From Palsa-343 sp036269135 (GTDB lineage: Bacteria; Acidobacteriota; Terriglobia; Terriglobales; Acidobacteriaceae): a stretch of DNA of 64,000 nt. The DNA lies in assembly GCA_036269135.1 (NCBI GenBank), contig DATASQ010000059.1, positions 1 through 64,000 of the forward strand, written 5' to 3'. The notes beneath the pieces are model-generated. The model had not been told where the DNA came from. It did not search any database and saw only the letters and a program-made list of their open reading frames with translations. Each line of letters begins with the position of its first letter. Positions within the stretch are counted from its first letter, which is position 1. Positions 24,837-34,211 of this stretch are shown here, piece after piece. The position numbers were made by a program, and so were the translations under genes.

Positions 24837-27416
24837 GTGTATTTAAAGTCGAGGCGGACTTTTCTGAAGGGCGTTCTGGCCCTGCCGGCCGCGGGAACGC
24901 TGTCGCGTTTCAGCTTGTCGTCTTCAGCGAGCGGCACGCGCGAGCGGCTTCCTGTGCAGACGCCGCAGGGTGAGCCGGGGCGGATCGAGAATGTCTACGT
25001 GAAGTTCCTGCCCGGCGAGCGCGAGTCGCTGGAACGGACGCCGCGCCTGATTGCCATTCACCCTGACGCGGCGGTGTTGGATTTTGACGGCACCCAGCGC
25101 CGGTTAGCCATGGGTGCCTCCAGCGAGGGATGGTCGCTCGCGGCCCTCATTCCCTGGCTGAATGGGACGCCGACGGCTGTCCTCGAAAAGCACGTGACGC
25201 ATCGCGGCGCGCTGGTCTATCTGACCGTAGACGGAGAAATCGCGCGCATACCGAAGTTCGTTGGAGACCTGTCGCAGATTCGGCCGCGCCCCGTCCGCCC
25301 TCCGAAGGGATTGCAGTTCGAACGGCCTGCGCGATACGTTCCGGGGCCGGATCTCCTGGGCAAGGCGGTGCTGGAAAGCAACAGCGATCCTGAGTACGAG
25401 AATGTTGCCGCGCTGGGCGAGGAGTTCATCGGGTGGACCCTGGTGGCGAACGAAGAAGCTGGACCGCAGCGGTCGCTGTGGCTCGAAGCCGACGGGACCT
25501 CGCGCGAACTGGGCAGTGACGTCCAGTCGCTGTGGGCGCCGGATATGACCGGGCGTATCTTTGAGCCCCAGCGCCTCCTTCCCTCCGGCTATCTCTACGA
25601 CTACGTGCATGGCTACAGCAAAAGAACCATGCTGGGCGGCTATCTGCCCGCGGCGGATATCGGCGTCTGGAATCCGGAGTACGAAACCGGCTACGAAGTC
25701 ATGATGGTGCTTCCGCCGGGCGAGGACGCGCGGCCCATTGCTCGCCTGCGGGCCATGGTGCCGGTCGCTGGTGGCGATGGACTCATTCCCGATGGCGACA
25801 GCAGCGCGCCGCCGAAACCTCCGGCCGGGGAATCGGTCGACCGCTACTGGAATGGATCGGCTGCTGATTTCTTCACGGCGGCGGTCAGCGTGTGGAACCG
25901 CTGGCATCACTTCTTCGACGACCGCATGCACGTGGAGATTCCGGATGAGTGGCTGCTGCAGGCGGCGCGGGGCGGCATCGCCCTCTCCCGCTCCAGCTAT
26001 CGCGGACTCGAGCCGACCTATCAGATCGGAGAGGGGGCCTACACCAAGATCCCCGAGCGCAGCCACGCGCTCTTTCCCGTCGCGCATTACGAATTTGTCT
26101 GGGCGCATCAACTGTGGAATCTAACGGCGGAAGTGGAGCCATACTTCCAGTTCTATCTCGACCGCTACATTCTTCCCAACGGGGATTTTCTCTACAACAC
26201 CCAGGACCAGGTGGAGGCGCCGCTGAATGTCGGAGTCTTCCTGGAGAACTCTGCGCGCGCGTGGGATTATGCGCGCGACCTCGATGCTCTGCGCAGACGC
26301 ATGCCGATCCTGCGGCGCATGGCGGAATACGTCCGCGGACGTATCGCGTATTCGAAAAGCCATTTCCCACCGTCCGATCCGCGGCATGGCCTGGTGTGGG
26401 GCTCGCCGGAAGCGGACTTAGGCGATCCCAGAGACGACTACCCGGAATCGCATCCCTTCTATTACCAGAATGCTGCGTGGACCTGGCGCGGCTTCCGCGA
26501 GCATGCGCGTGCGCTGGCTTCCGCGGCCGCAGTGCACTCCGATCCGGCGCTGCTTGAGGAATCGCAGATCTACGCGGCGTGGGCCACGGAAGTGCGCACC
26601 GACGTGGAGGCGTCTCTGGCCAAGGTGCTGGCGGCGCGCAATCCTGAGATGAAGCAGACGGGCATCACGCCCTTCACTCCCTTCGACACCGATCGCAAGC
26701 CCACTGACCTTTCGAGCTATGAGAACCATCGGTTCATGGAAGACTGGTGGACGAGCGACTGGGGCGATCCGGAACTCGACTTCGGCCATTTTCGGCACCG
26801 GGAGATTGCCGGTCTGCAGATCCTCGGCATGAATACCGACGGCGCGTATCCGCGCACGTCGAACTTCATGTCCCATGGCACCCTGGCCGGACGCATTCGT
26901 CAGGACGACTACCGGCCCTTCCTGCTCGCGCTCTATGCGCTGTGTTGTTACACGATGGATTCGGGCACCCGCTATTCTCCGGAGGACGCCATGCTGCCGG
27001 GCGGCTATCCCGGAGACGGCAGTCCCTATGGGTGGTCGGCGGTTGTGAACAGCGAGTTGCAGGCGGCTTTGGGTCTGCGCTGGCTTTTGTGCTACGAGGA
27101 GCACGACCGAGACATCGTTCATCTGCAGAAAGCCGCACCGAAATCGTGGTTTGAGCCCGATGAGCGGATTCATGTGGAGAACTGCCCTACCCGCTTTGGA
27201 TTGATCTCCTGGACGACGACTGCATCGAACGCCGGCGGCTGGAAGGTGCGCCTCGCGCTGGAACAGCCCTTTTCTGCGGATCTGCACCTGCATATTCATC
27301 CGCCCGATGGACGGTCGTTGCAAAGTGCTTCCGTGGGCGCCGTGGAGAAGGGCCGGATCGTGTTGCCTTCGGCACTGCTGGCCCATGCCACCACGCTGGA
27401 GATCAACATTTCCTGA
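24837..27416 (+). CDS. Tat-exported six-hairpin glycosidase-like protein
   Basis: 859-residue protein with a twin-arginine signal (SRRTFLKGVLALPAAGTL). The first 350 residues look like beta-sandwich domains; the rest is helical with features of an (alpha/alpha)6 barrel (GGIALSRSSYRGLEPTYQIG, HYEFVWAHQLWNLTAEVEPY, HGLVWGSPEADLGDP, YYQNAAWTWRGFREHARA) and a short C-terminal beta domain. GTG at 24837 is preferred because GAGGGTGG precedes it and it puts the RR pair at residues 6-7. The frame is open upstream to 24762, overlapping the preceding gene. It is the last gene of the plus-strand run and the final gene before the tRNA fragment. Substrate unknown; it resembles the glycosidase at 15961-18393 in organisation. 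Confidence 0.78.
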   Translation: MYLKSRRTFLKGVLALPAAGTLSRFSLSSSASGTRERLPVQTPQGEPGRIENVYVKFLPGERESLERTPRLIAIHPDAAVLDFDGTQRRLAMGASSEGWSLAALIPWLNGTPTAVLEKHVTHRGALVYLTVDGEIARIPKFVGDLSQIRPRPVRPPKGLQFERPARYVPGPDLLGKAVLESNSDPEYENVAALGEEFIGWTLVANEEAGPQRSLWLEADGTSRELGSDVQSLWAPDMTGRIFEPQRLLPSGYLYDYVHGYSKRTMLGGYLPAADIGVWNPEYETGYEVMMVLPPGEDARPIARLRAMVPVAGGDGLIPDGDSSAPPKPPAGESVDRYWNGSAADFFTAAVSVWNRWHHFFDDRMHVEIPDEWLLQAARGGIALSRSSYRGLEPTYQIGEGAYTKIPERSHALFPVAHYEFVWAHQLWNLTAEVEPYFQFYLDRYILPNGDFLYNTQDQVEAPLNVGVFLENSARAWDYARDLDALRRRMPILRRMAEYVRGRIAYSKSHFPPSDPRHGLVWGSPEADLGDPRDDYPESHPFYYQNAAWTWRGFREHARALASAAAVHSDPALLEESQIYAAWATEVRTDVEASLAKVLAARNPEMKQTGITPFTPFDTDRKPTDLSSYENHRFMEDWWTSDWGDPELDFGHFRHREIAGLQILGMNTDGAYPRTSNFMSHGTLAGRIRQDDYRPFLLALYALCCYTMDSGTRYSPEDAMLPGGYPGDGSPYGWSAVVNSELQAALGLRWLLCYEEHDRDIVHLQKAAPKSWFEPDERIHVENCPTRFGLISWTTTASNAGGWKVRLALEQPFSADLHLHIHPPDGRSLQSASVGAVEKGRIVLPSALLAHATTLEINIS

Positions 27417-27506
27417 CGCACCGAATTCCTGGCCGGGCGTCTCGTACGCTGGTACTCGTCCACGCAAATCTTGAATGGCTGCGTGGACTGAAATGAGAAC
27501 GATGTC

Positions 27507-27530
27507 CTGGTGCCGGTTCTGGTGCCGGTT
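27507..27530. repeat. Two tandem copies of a 12-mer (right copy of dispersed repeat)
   Basis: CTGGTGCCGGTT repeated twice without a gap. It is identical to 10497-10520 except for one base and has the same orientation. It lies 140 bp left of the tRNA fragment. Confidence 0.7.
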
Positions 27531-27670
27531 CGGATTTCAAGCCCGCGCGGATCGGGGCGCGCCAGTGCACGCCCAATTAACATCTTAAGTTGATGACTGC
27601 AGGAGGCTGACGCGAATTAGTGCAGCTCTCTGCGGCTGCACACCGAATGGTGCAAAAGTCTGCCGGCGCC

Positions 27671-27709
27671 ATTATGAGTCCCCTGCTCTGACCGTTGAGC
27701 TACAGGCCC
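27671..27709 (-). pseudogene. 5'-half fragment of tRNA-Ile2(CAU)
   Basis: These 39 nt match nucleotides 1-39 of the intact tRNA at 10383-10421 with a single difference (T20 to C), in the same orientation. Similarity extends six bases beyond the 5' end (one further mismatch) and stops abruptly just 3' of the anticodon loop. No D-arm defect, but the 3' half of the tRNA is absent, so it cannot be functional. Geometry suits a displaced attachment-site half. Confidence 0.85.
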
Positions 27710-27780
27710 GGCTGTGGTCTGTCCAACAGTACTGCAGAAGCGGATTGGACCGACCCATCAGCCGCCATACACCATCGGAG

Positions 27781-30279
27781 TCAAACGATGAGATTGACGG
27801 AGTACGGATTCGCGGGAGCCTGTGGCGGATCGACCAGCCGAGATGACGCGCCGCCGGAACGGGCAGAAGCATAGTACTGCACCGTCCCATCCTGCTGCGA
27901 GAACGGCCCCAGTTGCACTGTATAGACGTTGCGTCCAGCATGCTGGGCGGCGTGCGTTTCCCAGTCGGTTTGTCCTTCGCGGCGAAGATGGAGGCGCACG
28001 TCGGCGGTATCCGGGCCAGTGCCGGGCGCGACGATGAACAGTCGCAAGGCCTGTCCGGGACTTAGCAGCGATGGACGGGTGGGAATGAAGACGCGCGCAG
28101 GATTGGCCGCGTCGGGTGTGGTTGCCGCCAGGTAGGCCTGATCGACGGAGGGCGGCAGGTCGTCGACGAATTCGCCCATGGAGAGCCGTAGTCGCTCGAG
28201 CGCAATGCGCACGAACTTGTTCTGCATGGAGCTGAGTTGTCCCTGGCCGTTCCGGGTGGCGATGATGTCCTGAAAGTCGAGCATGGTTTCGCGCACCTGC
28301 GGGGCGAGGGCCAGCCAGAGGGGCACGCCCTTTTCGAGAACGTGCGCGCGGGCCTGCGTGATGTTGCCGGCGGCGCGCAGCTTGACGGCCTCGTCCAGGA
28401 CGATTCCCAGCTGATGCGCTTTTTCGTAGGCAGCGCAGTAGGGCACCATCAGGCCGACGTATCCGGCGAAGTAGCCAAGGCGGTCCCGTTCGATCGGGGA
28501 CTGAGCCTCGGAGGCGAGCTCCTGGAATTTTCGGGCAGTGGTCTGTTGCGTCTGAGATAGCGCAGGATCCGCCTCGAACTTCTCATAGAGAAATGCCTGA
28601 TCGTAATCGCCGGTTAGCTCGCGGGTAACCGCGTAGCCCTGGCTGGTGCGTTTGCCGGTAAAGGTAGAAGCAATGGCATGGCCACTGTCGCAGTCGTTGA
28701 ATAACTCAGCAAGGCGGCGCGCGCGATCGCCGCCAGCCATAGCGGAACAGAAGTTCTGGTAGTGCGCGGATGCAGTCAGCTGCGGGTCCCAGGCGGCGCG
28801 GGCGAGATAGGTTGCGGTGGGATCGACGATGCGGTGACGCCAATGGATGCCGAGCACACCCTGACAGCCGAAGTCCTGGGCGCGCTTCATGTCCGTTTCA
28901 AAGCGGCTGGCACGAAACTGCGGAAGCCACATGGAAGGGTCGTCTTCGAGCCAGGGAATCGGCCAGCGTTCGCGGTCGCCGAGCCGGGAGAATGCTTCGT
29001 TGACGGGATCCCAGCCGAGGGAGTCGTTGAGAGAGGAAAAGATAATGTCGCCGGGAAGACGTTGATGCAGCGACTCGAAATGATGCGTGACGAAGCCCCA
29101 GCCGGAGACCACGAGCTTTTTGTTCGGGGCATGGCGGCGCAGGAAATCGTGAGCCTGGACAAACGGGGTGACCGACAGGGGCACCTCTTCTTTACGGCTC
29201 TCCCAATTGGCGTTCTCGTCCTGCCAGAGCCAGACGTCGTCGATCATGGGATAACGCTCGAGCAGGTCGGCCAGCCTGCGTTCGAGCAGAGCTTGTCCGG
29301 TGCGGGACTCGATCAGGCCACCGGGGGCGGAAAGGGCTTCCGGCGGCAGAGCGGCCACGATCTCCGCCGGGTTGTGATAGGGTTCAAAGCCAATGCCGGT
29401 ACGGATGCCTAACTCCGAGGCGAAGTTAAAGGCACCGCGCATCATCTGGGTAGTTCGGTCGGCGATGTCCCAGTTATCGGCGCTGAGGCGCGTGGCATCG
29501 GCGCCAAAGGTTTCCCGATCGAAGAACTGGGGCGCGCCCATCTTGAAGGTCGAAGTACGCTGCGGCAGATAACCCCAGCTGCGCATGGTCGAGTCTTCGA
29601 GCGCCGCGCGATGGCCGCTCCCCGCAAAGTCGAAGGAGAGGTAGGATTCGGCCATCGGTCCCGGGACGTTTTCTGTATACACATGCATGCCGAACATGTT
29701 GAAGCGCATGCGCAGCATGGCGGCAAAGTAAGCCTGGTAATCTTCGGAGTTATAGACGCTGATGCAGTTCAGGAAATCGGGCCACGGGAGCAGACCCCGA
29801 ACGGCAAAGCGCGGCGAGGCCGTCCACGGCTGGTTGTTCTGCGGAAGCAGAAGCGGCCTGCGATCGATGGGGACCGTCGTGCCATCGATTCCGAAGACGA
29901 GCCCCTGGCGCTCCAGGAAGTCGAAGACGGAGTAAAGAAGAGCCTGTTCGCTGGCTGCGCGGAGCGTGGCTCCAGTGGAGGAAGCGGCAATCTCATAGTC
30001 CTGATCGCTTTTGAAAGAGGAAGGATCGAGGGTGAGGAACAGGACCACGTCGCCCGGACGTGAGTCGCCTTCGGACTGGCGGATCTCGCGAGCGCTCTGG
30101 AGAGAGCGAAGACCCGACAGCAGTTCACGCTCGGCGAGGCGAACCTTTTTGCTCCCGGGCGCGCGCGTCTGGATGACGATGCGTTGCGGCTGGGTAGTTG
30201 CTGCACCTTCCAAATGCGACGGCAGCATGGAAGCTGCCGTCGCGAGCGCACCGGACTTAAGAAAATCCCTTCGATCCAT
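27781..30279 (-). CDS. Tat-exported glycoside hydrolase-like protein (hexosaminidase/alpha-glucuronidase-like N-terminus)
   Basis: 832-residue protein with a Tat signal (MDRRDFLKSGALATAASML). Residues about 30-150 resemble the zincin-like accessory domain that precedes GH20 and GH67/GH115 barrels (ATLRAASEQALLYSVFDFLE). A long barrel-like region follows (FAVRGLLPWPDFLNCISVYN, MRFNMFGMHVYTEN, GIRTGIGFEPYHNPAE, YPMIDDVWLWQDENANWE, LGIHWRHRIVD), then a helical domain and a C-terminal beta domain. Acidic residues in VWLWQDEN are plausible catalytic candidates but I cannot assign a family. It is 66 bp downstream of a TonB receptor gene on the same strand, forming a two-gene operon. Confidence 0.75.
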   Translation of the reverse strand: MDRRDFLKSGALATAASMLPSHLEGAATTQPQRIVIQTRAPGSKKVRLAERELLSGLRSLQSAREIRQSEGDSRPGDVVLFLTLDPSSFKSDQDYEIAASSTGATLRAASEQALLYSVFDFLERQGLVFGIDGTTVPIDRRPLLLPQNNQPWTASPRFAVRGLLPWPDFLNCISVYNSEDYQAYFAAMLRMRFNMFGMHVYTENVPGPMAESYLSFDFAGSGHRAALEDSTMRSWGYLPQRTSTFKMGAPQFFDRETFGADATRLSADNWDIADRTTQMMRGAFNFASELGIRTGIGFEPYHNPAEIVAALPPEALSAPGGLIESRTGQALLERRLADLLERYPMIDDVWLWQDENANWESRKEEVPLSVTPFVQAHDFLRRHAPNKKLVVSGWGFVTHHFESLHQRLPGDIIFSSLNDSLGWDPVNEAFSRLGDRERWPIPWLEDDPSMWLPQFRASRFETDMKRAQDFGCQGVLGIHWRHRIVDPTATYLARAAWDPQLTASAHYQNFCSAMAGGDRARRLAELFNDCDSGHAIASTFTGKRTSQGYAVTRELTGDYDQAFLYEKFEADPALSQTQQTTARKFQELASEAQSPIERDRLGYFAGYVGLMVPYCAAYEKAHQLGIVLDEAVKLRAAGNITQARAHVLEKGVPLWLALAPQVRETMLDFQDIIATRNGQGQLSSMQNKFVRIALERLRLSMGEFVDDLPPSVDQAYLAATTPDAANPARVFIPTRPSLLSPGQALRLFIVAPGTGPDTADVRLHLRREGQTDWETHAAQHAGRNVYTVQLGPFSQQDGTVQYYASARSGGASSRLVDPPQAPANPYSVNLIV

Positions 30280-30344
30280 ATCTCGTGTTTACCCCTGGCC
30301 GAGCTTGAGAGTAACTTCCGCAGGTGCTGCGCGTGGCAGCCTCC

Positions 30345-33300
30345 TCAAAAGAGGAACTTGGCTGCCAACTGCAGAACGCGCGGATCCTGTGCCGCGGTGA
30401 CCTGTCCAAATCCGACATCGGTGAAGCTGGTATCTAATGTGGAGAATTGAGTGTGGTTGAACGTGTTGAACGTTTCGAGCCGCAACTGGAAGGTCGCTCC
30501 TGCCGGGCTTTCGGTCACCGCGAACGATTTGAACAGCGCAAGGTTGAAGTTATTGATACCAGGACCGACGACGGAATCCTTTCTGGCGTCGCCAAAACCC
30601 TGATTCGCCCCTCCCGTCCACGGCGCAGCCGGAGCAGAGAAGGCTGTAGTATCGAAGAATTCTGTCTGAGTTTTCGGCCTGGATACCGATCCAGAGACAT
30701 TGGGACGGTTCGTGGTGCCGCCCCCCAGGCCCAGCACATCAGGAGAGTAGGTAATGTTCGTAGGCACGCCGCTCTCCTGCACGTTGACGTCGGAAACCTC
30801 CCAGCCACCCAGCGATCGCCGCACGAATCCATTTTGAGCGTGAAGGAAGAAGGGGAGATTGTAGACGAAATTCACATTAAGGATATTACGACGGTCCAGG
30901 CTTCCGGAGCCGTAGTCGTAACGAAGGTTGAAGGGGTCCGAAACCATCGTTACGTCATTGGTCTGGATATCGAGCTCGTGAGACCAGGTGTAGGAGACCT
31001 GAAGGCTCAGCCCATGCTTATCCCTGACCTGCAATCCGGCCTGTAAGGCATTGTAGTTTTGGTTGGTATTGTTCGAGTAGCGATTGATGCTGGAGAAACC
31101 GGGGTAGATTCGAGCTAAATTGGCATTGTAGGTGCCGCTGGCGACTCCCTGTCGATAGGGGCTGTCCAGGGGCAGCGTGTTGATGTTGGCGCCGATGTCC
31201 TGATGCCAGCCCTGGGTTCCCACATACTGCACAACCATGATCGCGGAAGGCGCCAGCTCATGCTGGAGGCCGAGGCTGTACTCGGCCGTGCCCGGGTTGG
31301 GGTAGTCATAGGCGAGCGCGGCCATCGACGCCGGGAAATAGGGAGCGGGTGAGCTTGCACCGGTGAGCGCGCTGACGGAAGGATTGGAGAATTGCACGTT
31401 CGTAGTGGAGGGGACAAAGGCGAGCGGCGTGTTGGTTTCGGTCGGATATACGTCGTTCCCCTGAATGCGCTCGTAGAACACACCAAAGCCGCCGCGCAGA
31501 ACGGTTTTGCCATCGCCCAGCAAATCGAGCGCGAAGCCAACGCGGGGCTGGATGGTGAGCCAGTAGTTCTTTACCAGGCCGCGCGGAAAGCCTCCAGCGC
31601 CTGCCAGCTTGACCCCGTTCATATAGAACGGGGTTTTCGAACCGGAAGGAATGCTGAAGCCGGGGCCGCTGGTATCGAGGCTGCCGTCCGGGTTAAAGAT
31701 TGGCGCCTGCGCGGGGTCATAGTCGCCAGGAACAAAATTGGCGATTTGATTGTTGCGCTCCCAGACATGAGGGAAGGCGTCGTAGCGGACGCCGAGGTTC
31801 AGCGTCATGCGACGGGTTACATTCCAGTTGTCGTTAGCGTAGAAAGAGGGCGTGCTGTTGACCAGGTGGCGCCTCCCCTGGTAGTTGAGCTGAGAGTAAG
31901 TGCTGGCCAGGCCCAGTAGGAAGTTGATGTAGGCATCTCCGGAATAACTGGGCGTGCTGAAGCCATAGGTGCCCTGGGTCTCTGCCTGGAGGCCCATATT
32001 TTTCGTGAAGCGCATGAAGGAGAAGCCAAACTTCATATTGTGCCTGCCATGGGTCCAGGAGAGGTCATCGCGCTCCTGGTAGTCCTGTTGCGCGTCCTGC
32101 CAGGGGTAGTAGTTTGAACTCCAGTTCGTGTTGTAAGGGCTGCCGAGATCAATTTCGGGAAGGCGGTTGAGGGCGTTATTCCCGGGAAAGTAGCTGGTGG
32201 CGGTCCAGCCGGCAGGCTCGGCGTAAATGCCGGTTGGGGCCAGGGTAATAATGCTCCCGTTGTAGTCGAAGGAAGTCTCGTTGACGAGGGCTGGGGAGAT
32301 CACCTGAGTGAGTTGAATCACAGCGCTCCACGCTGGATTAGCAAACTGGCTGCCGACGGTGGGATAGGAGCTGTCGCTCCACAGAGCAGGAATATTCTGC
32401 TGGGAAACAGAGTCGTGTATGTAATGTCCCATCAGCTGCAGCTTGTCGTTAATTCTGTGGTCGATGCGCACCAGGTCTTCGCGCACATTGGTGGGCTGCT
32501 TGAGGGAGGTGATGAATGAGTTGGAGCCATTACTGGCGTTGGGTTTGGGAATGGCGCCTGTGCCCATGAACAGAACCGCATTCGGGTCGATCAGGTTCGC
32601 AGGGATGGTGTTGTTGGGAAAGGGCTGGCCGGGGACGAGGCCATCCTGGGCATATAGCGCGAGTTTGGCCGGATCGCTGGTGGCCGGCACGACCGGCACA
32701 ATGCCGTTCGCGGGCGGCGTGTAGGCCAGAGGCGCGCCGGCGGCGGGAAAGTCCGAGGCGGGAACGGTGGGGGTCACGGTCGGATTGCTTCCCGTCACCA
32801 GGCGGCGCCATTCCTCGTTGACGAAGAAGAAAGTCCGGTGAGAGCTGTCGTCATAAACGTGAGGAATGAGCACAGGACCACCCAGATTGCCGCCGAAGAT
32901 GTTGAGGCGCAGTTCCGGCTTGGGCTGCCCTTCCAGATTTGAGATGTAGTTGTTGGCGTCGAATGAATCGTTGCGGTTAAACTCCCAGAGGCCGCCATGC
33001 AGCCTGCTGGTGCCCGATTTAACGGCCATGGTGATCGTGCCGCCTGACGCGATCCCGTAATCCGGGCTGTAATTGCTGTCCAGTGTCCTGAACTCGGCAA
33101 GTGCGTCCAGCGAGGGAAGGATGGTAAAGCATCCGCCACAACCGCGGTCGTAAATCTCACCGCCGTCGATGATGTAGACGTTGTGCCCGGGACGCGTTCC
33201 TTCAAAGCTGATGCTGGAGCTGCTGCTGAGGGCATTAATGCCATTGAAGCTGGGCAGGCTGTTCGAAACACCCATGCCGAGCGCGGCCAGCTGCGTCACG

Positions 33301-33755
33301 TTGCGGCCATTGGTAGCCAGTTGTGTGACCTGTTTTTCCGTAATCAGATCGCTGACGTCATTGGTCTCCGATTGCAGCTGCAGCGCGTTAGCCCGGACGG
33401 AAACCGTCTGGCTGTTGCTGCCGACCGTGAGATGGAAATCTTCTTTCACGGTCGATGCTACGTTCACAACAATGCCGGTCCTGCTTGTGGTTTTGAACCC
33501 GGCGACCTTGACCGTCAGCGTATACGTTCCGATATGGAGATTCGGGATGGTGTAGATGCCGGCAGAATTGGAGACTGTCGACCGAACTTCGCCAGTAGCT
33601 GCATTGGCAAGGGAGACGGCTGCGTTCGGGATGACAGCTCCGCTGGGATCGGTGATAAGGCCGGTAATCTGAGCGTTCTCCTGTGCTCCTGCAGTCGCAA
33701 CCAGCCCGGCAAACAGCAGAGCTAAACTCATCAGGCAAACTTTCGCTTTCATCAT
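30345..33755 (-). CDS. TonB-dependent receptor with carboxypeptidase-regulatory-like domain (2)
   Basis: 1136-residue Oar-like outer-membrane receptor. Signal peptide (MSLALLFAGLVATAGAQ), CarboxypepD_reg domain (ITGLITDPSGAVIPNAAVSL, about 28-115), plug (about 130-240, with NVYIIDGGEIYDRG and ITMAVKSGTSRLHGGLWEFN), and a barrel ending LQLAAKFLF with terminal Phe. The start has two adjacent Met codons; the first is used. It is the upstream gene of the operon with the Tat-exported glycoside hydrolase, so that enzyme probably acts on the ligand this receptor imports. Confidence 0.92.
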   Translation of the reverse strand: MMKAKVCLMSLALLFAGLVATAGAQENAQITGLITDPSGAVIPNAAVSLANAATGEVRSTVSNSAGIYTIPNLHIGTYTLTVKVAGFKTTSRTGIVVNVASTVKEDFHLTVGSNSQTVSVRANALQLQSETNDVSDLITEKQVTQLATNGRNVTQLAALGMGVSNSLPSFNGINALSSSSSISFEGTRPGHNVYIIDGGEIYDRGCGGCFTILPSLDALAEFRTLDSNYSPDYGIASGGTITMAVKSGTSRLHGGLWEFNRNDSFDANNYISNLEGQPKPELRLNIFGGNLGGPVLIPHVYDDSSHRTFFFVNEEWRRLVTGSNPTVTPTVPASDFPAAGAPLAYTPPANGIVPVVPATSDPAKLALYAQDGLVPGQPFPNNTIPANLIDPNAVLFMGTGAIPKPNASNGSNSFITSLKQPTNVREDLVRIDHRINDKLQLMGHYIHDSVSQQNIPALWSDSSYPTVGSQFANPAWSAVIQLTQVISPALVNETSFDYNGSIITLAPTGIYAEPAGWTATSYFPGNNALNRLPEIDLGSPYNTNWSSNYYPWQDAQQDYQERDDLSWTHGRHNMKFGFSFMRFTKNMGLQAETQGTYGFSTPSYSGDAYINFLLGLASTYSQLNYQGRRHLVNSTPSFYANDNWNVTRRMTLNLGVRYDAFPHVWERNNQIANFVPGDYDPAQAPIFNPDGSLDTSGPGFSIPSGSKTPFYMNGVKLAGAGGFPRGLVKNYWLTIQPRVGFALDLLGDGKTVLRGGFGVFYERIQGNDVYPTETNTPLAFVPSTTNVQFSNPSVSALTGASSPAPYFPASMAALAYDYPNPGTAEYSLGLQHELAPSAIMVVQYVGTQGWHQDIGANINTLPLDSPYRQGVASGTYNANLARIYPGFSSINRYSNNTNQNYNALQAGLQVRDKHGLSLQVSYTWSHELDIQTNDVTMVSDPFNLRYDYGSGSLDRRNILNVNFVYNLPFFLHAQNGFVRRSLGGWEVSDVNVQESGVPTNITYSPDVLGLGGGTTNRPNVSGSVSRPKTQTEFFDTTAFSAPAAPWTGGANQGFGDARKDSVVGPGINNFNLALFKSFAVTESPAGATFQLRLETFNTFNHTQFSTLDTSFTDVGFGQVTAAQDPRVLQLAAKFLF

Positions 33756-34211
33756 AGTGCCTCCCGAAATGTAACTGAACGTGTGCTGCCAGATGGTTCA
33801 GCGGCCGAACGGAACACAGACCATGCCTCATTGCGTCGAATCGCACAGGCCGCGCGAGCCCGGGAACGGCAGCGCTGCGGCAACTTGTCCGCCAAAGGCC
33901 GGGGCCCTGGGGAACGAGAGTACGAACGAATTGACTTCGGTACGGTGATCATGCCGTTGTATGCCGCAAGGCCTGTCCCGGGCCACCGCGCCGAAAGAGG
34001 CGCAGGTGGCCCTGTTCCGCGGGATGCAGGATCTGGGGAACCCCACGACAACGGGGCCCATCATCGGCCATCGCAAACGACAATGACAATGATTGAGAGG
34101 CCAAATCTTTTGTCTGTCATGAACGTGGACGGGGGAGCGTCAATCGGGTGAGCGACCGTGATGGGACGGCAGAGAGCACCCGGGCGGCGCCGATTCGCAT
34201 GTGGGCGGCGG
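33756..34211. other. Intergenic region upstream of TonB receptor 2
   Basis: 456 bp between the receptor gene start and the end of the AraC gene. Contains only short frames with arginine-rich, unlikely translations. No terminator or operator could be supported by eye. Confidence 0.45.

Larger units (their letters stand above)
27417..27780. other. Intergenic region holding repeat and tRNA fragment
   Basis: 364 bp between convergent glycosidase genes. It contains the second 24-nt repeat and the 5'-half copy of tRNA-Ile2, listed separately. No credible gene or integrase remnant is visible. Confidence 0.6.
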
